DNA of 10,876 nucleotides from Stephanodiscus triporus (Eukaryota > Bacillariophyta > Thalassiosirophyceae > Thalassiosirales > Thalassiosiraceae), in the NCBI GenBank assembly GCA_036939755.1, contig JALLAZ010002129.1:1-10876 (forward strand). The letters are read 5' to 3'. The notes below the pieces were generated by a model. The model did no database searches. It saw only the letters and a list, made by a program, of their open reading frames with translations, and was not told where the DNA came from. Every line of letters begins with the position of its first letter. Position 1 is the first letter of the stretch. Below are positions 1 through 7,394 of this stretch, piece by piece. The position numbers were made by a program, and so were the translations under genes.

Positions 1-328
1 AATCGCATCGGCGAGATCGTGCAGGAGTGGTACGCGAGCTTCGTCGACGTCGACCAGACGCTATTGTTCGAGCTAGTGACGGCAGCGAACTTCATGGACA
101 TCAAGGCGCTGCTGGACCTCACCTGCCTCGCGGTGTCGGTCCTGATCAAGGTGAGAGGATTCATATTCGTCGTGATGGACAAATTGCACGAATCCTACAG
201 ACTACCTCAAATATTTGTCTGTTGCATATTCGCCGATCGGTTACGTTTTTTTATCACATCAGGGGAAATCGGCGGAAGAAATTCGTAGAATATTCAACAT
301 CGAGGAGGATCGGGTACGCGAGGATTAG
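1..328 (+). CDS. SKP1: SKP1-like SCF ubiquitin-ligase adaptor, C-terminal part (5' end outside window)
   Basis: SKP1 links cullin-1 to F-box proteins in SCF E3 ubiquitin ligases. Reading from base 1, the first exon (1-150) encodes the Skp1 dimerisation domain, recognisable by VDQTLLFELVTAANFMDIKA followed by LLDLTCLAVSVLIK. A phase-0 intron (151-262, GTGAGA to CAG) is followed by exon 2 (263-328), which encodes GKSAEEIRRIFNI and then EEDRVRED before a TAG stop. The splice joins the family-typical MIKGKTPEEIRKTFNI block exactly in frame. The N-terminal BTB/POZ-like half lies before the window. The C-terminus is odd: family members normally continue with an acidic stretch and an ENxWCEE-type helix that contacts the F-box, and both are missing here. 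It is either a divergent paralogue or a truncation. The gene converges on the RING gene, with 100 bp between the two stop codons. Confidence 0.9.
151..262 (+). other. Spliceosomal intron in the SKP1-like gene
   Basis: This 112-nt phase-0 intron has donor GTGAGA and acceptor CAG after a T-rich stretch. Removing it joins SVLIK to GKSAEEIRRIF, the invariant order in SKP1 proteins, so the boundaries are well supported by homology though not by transcript data. Confidence 0.85.
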
Positions 329-428
329 GCCTGCTAGACGGAGAAGTGGGTGGTGGGAGAAATCGGTCAATTTTTTCCTTAACCATCGAGTTAATTTTAG
401 TAATCACATAATATTGTCATGCACTGTG

Positions 429-3235
429 TCATGCCCAAAAGTGCTGAATCACCAAATCAATGGGGAGTCTGCACACAGGACACTGTTTTCGGGTAGAAAA
501 GTAGGATATTTGACATGCACTGAGTGATGTGGGCGCAATATAACAGATCACAATAATTAAATTGATTGGAGACTCACACTGTCGCCACGTGCCTTCAATA
601 TCCTCGCACATGTCAAGCAGCACGCGATGTGCCCGGTCTCTCCATGAACGATTGTCGACGTGCGCTCATCAGAGAGACAGATCAAACATCTATTATTCGG
701 ATCGCAACGACGACGGCGGCCGTCCTGAAAGACGGAAGAAGGACAGCCAGTGGAGGAAGATGATGATGCTGACAATGCCGAGGTGATAATGGCTCCTCCA
801 ACACCGCATGAGCTTCGAGATAGGGTGGGTACCGCAGCAGACGTGAATCCTCTTGAGACAGAATTACTGCATGTCAGGGACATATTTAACAAAGCAGTAG
901 ACACAGCATCATCAACCCCAGAAATGCTCGCGGAAGACAGCACATGTTCCTGCGGTGGCCTCGTTGGAGAAATTGTAATAGCATTAGACACCCTCGTTGT
1001 CGTATTCCTGATCTGAACAGTATTCGCGTCATCAATCACGCCAACGCCATTACTACCATAGCCATCGATGGTGATGGTCATCCTCATTCCTCCGCTTCCT
1101 CCACCATCGCCAACTCTTTGATAAGAGCGGCAGCCAATTTCTTCCGCTTTACTAATTGTGTGCTGAGATAACTTCTCCATCACCCTCCTCGTGCTATTCA
1201 GATGAAACCTGCCCGGGTCATTGGGATCAAAAGTATCGTCGATCCCGACCATTCTCACCAATAATTCCGCGTCCTCCTCACGTCCTCCCCGATGTCGGCG
1301 GGCGTCATCCCCGTTTCCGTCAACTTCGGCATTCGCTGTCGTCGCGATATTGCGACTGCTGATCCAGCCGCCCCCACCGGCCAACTTCAACCGCTCCACG
1401 CAATCGTCCCCAGGATGGTCGGTGTAACCCCTCCCGACGATCGACAGGATCGTCCCGCGCGGCACGCGTCCGATCCTGCCCGTCGACAATTCCACCCCCG
1501 AGTGCACGTCGACGCCGGAGGGGTGCGTCACCTCGTACAGCGCCGGGAGGGGGAAGGGCACGGGCGACGCGACCCCTCCGCATTGGCCGGACAGCGGATT
1601 GAGGGATTGGGATATGTACCCCCGGACGACGACGGCGGCGGCGGCGGCGGCGGCTTGTTTCCCCCCACCCCCGTCGTCGTCGCCCGCGGCGGCGGCGGCG
1701 GCAATAATGTCCGTCGTTCGTCGCGGAATCATCGCCTCGATCCCGAGCCGATTCAGTCCCATGCAATTGACGACCTTGCGCGTCACATGGCACACGTATC
1801 CGTACGGCAACGTCGCGACGTGATCCGAGGACAGCTCCGTCCCAGACCGAACGTACGCGCCGTCGGGGTAGCAAGTCACGCGCCACGGCCACGTCCGTAT
1901 CGGTCGTCGTCGTCGTCGTCGCTCCCCTCCTCCTCGCAAGTCGTCGTTGTCGTCGATGTCGTCGATGTCGTTGATGTCGTTGATGACGATGTTCGCAAAC
2001 GACTCGGGCGTGCCGGGAAGAGCGAGCGGGTACGAGTGCACGGCCGACAGCACGTACCCCGCGATCGGCGACGTGATCTCGAGGAAGGTCAAGGTCGGAC
2101 GTAGCCGTCGACGTCGTTGTCGTTGTCGTCGTCGACGTCGTTGTCGTCTTCGCGGGCCCTTGTCGTCGTCAGACGACGACGGCGGGGCGGTAACGGGAGG
2201 CGCGGGTCGTGGCGGGCGCACGCGGCGCATCGTCCGCGAGTCGAGGACGTGCTCCCGCTCGGCCATCACGGTGCACCCGGGGGACAGGGTCGGGACGACG
2301 TCGACGTCGACGTCGTTTTCGTCGAGGTGGACGCCCGCGTCGCCATCCTCCCCGCCTGCCGTCGCACGAATCGCGCTCCTCGATCCCGACGCGACATCGT
2401 GGCGCGTCGTCGTCGTCGTCATCGTCGCGAACGCCATTTCCATCTCCATCGCCACCGCTGTCGCATCCACCTCCGACGACGACGACGATGACGACGACGA
2501 CGATGATGCGGGACGATCGACGACGACGGCGCGAGTCGTCGGGAGCGAATCGAGAACGACGAGCCTGCCGTTCCTCTGATACCACGAACGATGGGATCTG
2601 GCGAGCTCGAAATCGTCCCGGCGTTCCTGTTCCTCTCCCGAGGGGTCGTCGTCGTCACACTCCTCCTCCTCCTCCTCCCCTATACCCGCCTCATCATCAT
2701 CATCATCATCGTCTTCGTCTTTGTCTTCGTCTTTGTCATCGTCGTCATCGTCGGTCCCTACGACCCCCGGCGGGGAACTGGCGGATCCCTCCGCAACCGT
2801 CGGAGACGACGTCGGTCCCGACTGACTAATACGACGACGATGACGTATTCGCTGCTCGAGTAGCATCGTCACGTCGTCGTCGTACTCCGTCATGTCCGCG
2901 AGGACCGCTTCCTCGATCTGTCGTCGCCATCTGGTCATCGTCGCCCTTTCGTCGATCTCGTCGGACCACCACCCTCCTAACCCTCCTTCTCCTCCTCCAT
3001 CTCCGTCTCCATCTCGTCCTCCCCGCGTACGTCGAACGAGGGACGTGATTCCCACGTCGATCGTGTTCGACATGCCGTCGCCGGGACCTCCCTGCATTAT
3101 CACGAACGGTCCAGGAACGAATGGCGGGGGTGGGGGGAAGTATTCGCGTCGTCGGCCGACCTCGACGAAGGAGGAGGAGAAATTCGTGGTATCCGCGTCG
3201 TCCTCGTCGTCCTCCGCCATCGTCGTCGTCGTCAT
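429..3235 (-). CDS. MDM2-type RING finger E3 ubiquitin ligase with SH3-like repeats (two exons)
   Basis: Exon 1 (3235-578) and exon 2 (482-429), joined across a 95-nt intron, encode about 903 residues. A Pro-rich N-terminus (PPPPPFVPGPF) is followed by low-complexity acidic, Ser, Thr and Arg tracts to about residue 375. Two diverged repeats follow, at about 446-506 (PDGAYVRSGTELSS) and 565-630 (PSGVDVHSGVELST), sharing P-x-G-x-x-V-x-SG-x-ELS then P-x-G; I infer SH3-like beta modules. The C-terminal RING has ligands C850, C853, H864, H869, C873, C876, C887 and C890, the C2H2C4 order of MDM2/MDMX, and ends CPVCRLPIDLVIQHFWA. RINGs of this type recruit E2 enzymes and act as dimers, so ubiquitin-ligase activity is likely; substrates are unknown. 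No p53-binding SWIB domain or RanBP2 zinc finger is visible. The start is the first ATG of the open frame; the true start could be downstream because the N-terminus is low complexity. Confidence 0.85.
483..577 (-). other. Intron splitting the MDM2-like RING
   Basis: This 95-nt phase-0 intron on the minus strand has donor GTGAGT (577-572) and acceptor CAG (485-483). Without splicing, the reading frame ends six codons later and the RING lacks its last two cysteines. With splicing, ARILKARGDS is followed directly by CPVCRLPI, reproducing the 10-residue MDM2 gap. Confidence 0.88.
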
Positions 3236-3999
3236 TATCGCGCGCCGTTCGTTCGTTTTTTTTGGCGTCGTCCGGACGCCGTCCTCGCTTATCTATTTAC
3301 TCACAGAGGGAGGGGGGGGGGGGGATCGGGACCGGCTCTTGGGGGGGCTCGGCCATCCATCGCCACATTCGTTCGCCGTTCCCAACACTGTCCCGCGTCC
3401 CTCCTCTCATTCCTTTTTAAAAATACTACAGATCCGTTTTTTTTCGCGCTAAGTTTTGAGAGTTCCTTTGTGAAACCCGTTCCCGCTCTATTTTGGAGTC
3501 CCGAGTGAGTCCCGACATGAGGAGTGTGGACCCCACCAGCGACTGTACTACTGTAACTATTGTACTACTTACCTATCAGTGCGCATGGATATTCTACCTT
3601 TTTGGGTAGAATGAATTCCTATGTAAAATCATACGAATGGTACACATACGGCGTTTAGTACCGTAGTCTACGTCTTTTCGTCTGCTCGTCGGCAGCACAG
3701 TCACGAATACATGAGCGTTCATATATTTTTTTCCGCAGACCATGATGCCTGGTGGCATTAGGCCCCTACGGCGTCAGATTATGATATGAAAAAAAACAAG
3801 GACTCAGACGTGTTCAGCACACCGTGGGTGTCGCTGCCTGTGCTCGGATTGGTTCAACACCATTGAGGGCTCGAGAAATTAGTGCCGCCAGCACAGTTAT
3901 TTTTACAGGAAAAAAAGATGTCCGTTGTCGACCCGCTCTCCCGATCGCCCTCGCTAACCCCCTTTGCCTCTGCCGTTTTTCCATCACTTTGATTGATTG
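3236..3999. promoter_or_regulatory. Intergenic region, presumed upstream region of the RING gene
   Basis: I see no coding sequence on either strand here. The segment contains a 13-G run (3312-3324) followed by further G tracts, a perfect 8-bp inverted repeat ATTCTACC/GGTAGAAT (3591-3598 and 3605-3612, 6-nt loop) and a small ATGCC/GGCAT hairpin near 3745. By position it should hold the promoter of the minus-strand RING gene; no TATA box or initiator could be assigned with confidence. No exon completing the neighbouring COQ6 fragment is visible in it. Confidence 0.4.
3591..3612. repeat. Perfect 8-bp inverted repeat (hairpin)
   Basis: ATTCTACC and its reverse complement GGTAGAAT are separated by TTTTTG. 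Its function is unknown; it lies between two minus-strand genes and could be a terminator or a chance hairpin. Confidence 0.5.
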
Positions 4000-4755
4000 T
4001 TATATGTAATTGAGGGGCGGTTCCGCGTTTCCCATGTCGCCGGGTGACGGCGCGCGGATGGACGTGATCCGTACATTTTCCAACAGGTCAATGCGAGCGT
4101 CATTCCTCTATTCGTCCCACAGCAACGAGACAAGCCGAGCATCCTCGACCACTGCGCCCAACCAAGGACGCCTTCTGCCGCTTGCGGAGCGATTCTCCTT
4201 CCCATCCTTCGTCTTCCCGCCCCCTTTCCCCTCCTCGTCGTCGACGTCGTCGACATGATTAACGAGTCCATCCAAGTCCACCAGCCGTCCGTCCTCGATC
4301 GCCCTCCCCAAATCCTCCCCCGTGAAGTGCAGTTGCGCCGGTCCGTCGTGCTCCCATATCTGCATGGAGTCGTAAACGCCGCATCGGTTGCATTTCACCA
4401 GCGCGCGCAGCGCCCCCGGGCTCAGGCACGACAGGCTCGCGGGGGAAAGCGCGTACGCCCTTGGCCCCGGCGTCCTCGTCATCGTCGTCGTTGTCGTCGT
4501 GCCGCCGTGGCCGTCGACGAGATCCTGCAACGACGGCGGGGCGGGCCCGCGCTCGAGGAGCATCACCCTCAGCGGATGATGGCGGCGTCGCATCGGGCCG
4601 GGACTGTCGTCGAGCAGCATCCTCGTGAGGGAGGATCCAACCGCCCCCCGCCAGAGACGATCACGTCATAGTGCGACGACGACGCGAGTCCGCGCTGGAC
4701 GACGGCGGCGCCAGGACGTTGGTGCGCGTCCACGTGGCAGCCGAGACAACATCAT
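4000..4755 (-). pseudogene. COQ6: COQ6-like ubiquinone-biosynthesis FAD monooxygenase, broken N-terminal fragment
   Basis: COQ6 is a mitochondrial flavin monooxygenase that hydroxylates the ring during coenzyme Q synthesis. On the minus strand, YDVIVSGGG (from 4670) is the start of the FAD-binding Rossmann fold. It is followed one frame over by AVGSSLTRMLL, then LRVMLLERGP, RAYALSPASLSCLSPGAL, YDSMQIWEHDGPAQLHF and LGAVVEDARLVSLLWDE, all in the family's order. A 6-G run (4644-4649) is one base short of keeping GGG and AVGSS in frame. A TAG (4108-4110) interrupts, yet the same frame continues with RNDARIDLLENVRITSIRAP to TAA at 4000-4002. The rest of the enzyme (family length about 450-500 residues), including the GDAAH FAD motif, is absent. 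An acidic, low-complexity insertion lies at about 4165-4290. A possible mitochondrial presequence (MMLSRLPRGRAP, from 4755) is in a different frame from YDVIV. It is either a decayed partial copy or, less likely, a real gene with several assembly errors. Confidence 0.82.
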
Positions 4756-4859
4756 CAGCGCAAGGGAAAGTCAAGGACGGACGAGGGCGACGGTCAATGA
4801 TGTGGGGGCGAGCGTTGGTTGTTGTTTTGGGGGGTAGATTGCTCTTGACTCTATCTATT

Positions 4860-5160
4860 GTTTTCATTTTCTATTTTCCCGCCCACCCACGCACAGAGGA
4901 CTTCGTACAAATGGGAGCACATGTTTCTCTACGAAAATGGTAGAATATTGGGCTTCTCCTATCTCGGAGTAAGANGGCTGTTTGGACAGTGGAGGTGGCA
5001 GTCGTCCGAGCAACCGAGACAGGGACGGTGGGCAATGGTGACAAAGGAGGAAGAGACCATAAGGCAGGAGAGCGGACACAGACTTCAGAGAGATGGCCAT
5101 CCCGTGCATTTGAAGGCATCCGCTTCTTGCCCATTGCATTTTTATCAACGGGGACTGTCA
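4860..5160. other. Intergenic stretch with assembly gap base
   Basis: No gene is recognisable here. The segment contains an N at 4976. Short open frames exist on both strands but show no family motif. It should include the former promoter side of the COQ6-like fragment. Confidence 0.35.
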
Positions 5161-5400
5161 TGCTGCTACGACCGCCGTTGCCGCAACCACTACCACCACA
5201 ACCGCCGCCGCAGCCATCATTATCTTGAGGGGAATCAAAACCCCTGCCACCACCACTGATACAACTGCCGCCACCTCGACCACCGCTGCCATCATCATTA
5301 TCTTGGGGGGGACTGCAGCCCCCGCCGCCACGACCGCTGTTGCCGTGACCACTGCCGCCACGACCGCGGCCGCCGCCGCAAGGAAGAAGGACCGGCATTC
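5160..5400 (-). repeat. Glycine-rich, GC-rich imperfect repeats (78-bp period), possibly coding
   Basis: CATCATTATCTTG occurs at 5215-5227 and 5293-5305, a spacing of 78 bp (26 codons). Each copy is followed by a short hairpin (AGGGG/CCCCT and GGGGG/CCCCC) and a CCGCCACNACC-type tract. An open minus-strand frame across 4871-5398 reads as a Gly/Arg/Ser-rich peptide with two PQDND motifs 26 residues apart. The multiple-of-three period favours a coding origin, but there is no recognisable domain, the frame crosses the N at 4976, and simple trinucleotide tracts can produce the same pattern. Confidence 0.4.
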
Positions 5401-5439
5401 CTTCGGCTTTGGGATAGACACAGGGGGAGAGAAATAAAT

Positions 5440-6725
5440 GGAAAAGTCTTAGTAAGGCAGTAAAATACTCCGGCTACAGGATTCTACGTAGGATGAGTAC
5501 GTTAGGATTTTTCAGACTTTAGGGAATTGAATCTATGGTTTTACTCTTGTGTCAATTGTACTGGAGACTGTAGTAGCTTGAGCGCGGCGCGCAGAAGTTG
5601 TGACTAGCATTACGTTACTCTTGGTAGATATATCTCTACCATATAAGACTGGCTACCCCCCTAACAGCAAACAACAATCCCCACCAGGGAGAATGAAACT
5701 GTCTACAAACTCACCACCACCACTCCATAGCAATAGCAATTGCCTCAGTGTAGACATACAGCAACAATTTAAGTTGACAGAGTTTGCCCACGACACCCCA
5801 CACCACCACTCTGCCATTGAAGAGCACAAAATGATTAGAAAAGCTGACCCAAAATGTCAAAATTGATAACAAAAGTGCAGTGTACAGGTGGAAGTAAGCC
5901 CCTAGAGTGGCTATGACATCAAATAAGAGGACAATAATGATGTCAAAACAAGAACAACACATGGAGATGGGTCATGTTCTATGATTGCTACTAGTATGGT
6001 GATTGTTTCAAGTTTCAGTTTCAGTTTCATTTTCATTGTGGTTCACGCCTGCTCTTGTGGTATCAATCTAGGTCACCAGTCACTGGTAATGATTAGTGAA
6101 ATGCTGACTGCCCCAGCCCCATCTGATAAAATGCAACAAGGTCATTGCCATTGTATGTGACTGTGACCTATTAGTAACTTAGACTTAGTTTCATCCTGTG
6201 TTGGACAGAGGATGTCCCATAGAGATGAACCAATTTTTGATGACATGTTTATGATGAAAATGGAAAATTCAAGAGGAATGAACACATTTAATGGAATGCT
6301 TTACCTTGCATAGAGGTTTGGCAAAAAATTGCTTTGGTGCCCACATTTCTTCAGTGCATTTGTATTTGAGATCAATGAGACATTATTCATATGGTCAGCT
6401 GATTGGGATACCGATTAAATGGAAAATGATTCTTCTTCTCTTGTTTGTCATTTTTGTTAAAACAGCTTAACTGCTAAGTCCGTTCCGGTGGGAACAAAAA
6501 ACTCCTACCCCATAGGATTGGTACATAGGAATTGGTACCAAATCACCATTGTCCCCACACACAACAAAACACAAACACAAACACAAACACCAAGGTGAGC
6601 TGTTTCTCCCTCCAGCGGCAGGAATCAAATGGATATGCCCATTACAATGCAAGGGCAACGTGGAAGAGGGGTATGCAGTACCCATCCGTCTCTATGTGGA
6701 TAGAGAGGGCAGTCACATATACGAC
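5440..6725. other. Long region without a recognisable gene
   Basis: No family-level coding signal was found on either strand. It contains a GGTAGA/TCTACC inverted repeat (5623-5628 and 5635-5640), a short TTTCAG microsatellite near 6010-6035, a perfect palindrome TTGGTACCAA (6532-6541) and an ACAAAC-type microsatellite near 6570-6590. Short open frames (5600-5866 on plus, 5711-5962 on minus, 6549-6746 on plus) lack supporting motifs. It may be old transposon sequence. Confidence 0.35.
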
Positions 6726-6998
6726 TGGGTCTGCACACTGACCTAAATTTAATATATTTAAAAGGTCCAGCTAAATTATATGTACTTTACTCTACTTACC
6801 TCTGGCCCAGGTAGGTAGGAGAATTCCATAGAAGAATCTACTGCTTACTCAGCTGGTGATTNTGGGTCTGCACGCTGACCTAAATTTAATATATTTAAAA
6901 GGTCCAGCTAAATTATACATACTATACTCTACTTACCTCTGGCCCAGGTAGGTAGGAGAATTCTATGGAAAAATCTGCTGCTGACTCAACTAGTGACT
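6726..6998. repeat. Tandem duplication, two 137-bp units
   Basis: Unit 1 (6726-6862) and unit 2 (6863-6998) both begin TGGGTCTGCAC and share CCTAAATTTAATATATTTAA, ACCTCTGGCCCAGGTAGGTA and GAATTC. By eye about 12 of 136 aligned bases differ, so they are roughly 91% identical. The N at 6862 sits exactly on the junction, so the copy number in the genome may be larger than shown. No coding role is evident. Confidence 0.85.
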
Positions 6999-7000
6999 CA

Positions 7001-7200
7001 GCAGAGCCTCTTAGAAACTCTACGCTAACTAGATTCTAAACTAAGCTCACAATTTTATCAGTCCTTTAATTTTAGCATCACCTCTCTTCTGGGAGGTAAC
7101 GCACTGTAATTACAGCTCTATCTCCTGAAGAACGCCAAGATGGCAAGCAACTACGAGAAAGAGCCCATTTTTGCCTCTCAAGACGCCCTACTCTATCTGA
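7001..7200 (+). other. Non-coding spacer with a possible coding remnant beside the mobile-element edge
   Basis: After a TTACAG that could be a splice acceptor (about 7110-7115), the frame reads LYLLKNAKMASNYEKEP and continues IFASQDALLYLNNI to a TAA at 7209-7211, nine bases inside the AT-rich repeat block. The piece from ATG 7140 is 23 codons. It could be the end of an older exon cut by an insertion, or chance. I recognise no family. Confidence 0.2.
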
Positions 7201-7255
7201 ATAACATTTAATGTATCTGAGTATTCTAAGTCGATCTAGATACATTTAATGTTAT
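7201..7255. repeat. 18-bp near-perfect inverted repeat at the left edge of the candidate element
   Basis: The arms at 7201-7218 and 7238-7255 match at 17 of 18 positions around a 19-nt loop. Further copies of the palindromic core ACATTWAATGT and related AACATTAAAATGT motifs follow to about 7390. Confidence 0.75.
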
Positions 7256-7394
7256 AGTTTTTTTGGTAATGTTACGTTTAACACTAAAAATGTAATTTGA
7301 TACATTAAAATGTTATTCATAACATTAAAATGTCAAAACGTTTCATTTAATGTTAATAATATCTCTAAAATATTATGTGTAACATTTAGTATAT

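Noticed and set aside
27..527. A 166-codon plus-strand frame across the SKP1 region
   Set aside because: It crosses the SKP1 intron and the intergenic region in the wrong frame; the SKP1 frame with its intron explains the conservation.
429..623. A 64-codon stand-alone gene on the minus strand
   Set aside because: Its last 17 codons are the final RING exon; the rest is intron plus out-of-frame exon 1 sequence.
1320..1892. A 190-codon minus-strand open frame overlapping the RING gene in another frame
   Set aside because: Arg-rich shadow of the repeat-bearing region; no motifs, and the main frame encodes recognisable repeats.
1292..2829. Long plus-strand open frames (1292-2104, 1947-2579, 2209-2829) opposite the RING gene
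   Set aside because: They arise from GC-rich trinucleotide repeats that keep several frames open. They show only Arg/Ser/Val runs and no domain, while the minus strand has the RING and SH3-like repeats.
4108..4110. Stop-codon readthrough or recoding at the TAG in the COQ6-like fragment
   Set aside because: The copy is also frameshifted and lacks most of the enzyme, so decay or error is simpler. No downstream stimulatory structure was apparent.
5711..5962. An 83-residue hydrophobic minus-strand frame resembling a membrane protein
   Set aside because: Hydrophobicity comes from TTT/ATT-rich antisense sequence; there is no family motif, no neighbouring coding context and no intron signals.
6549..6746. 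A small plus-strand frame ending YAVPIRLYVDREGSHIYDW
   Set aside because: The second half looks somewhat protein-like, but the first half is a microsatellite, it runs into the tandem repeat, and I can match it to no family.
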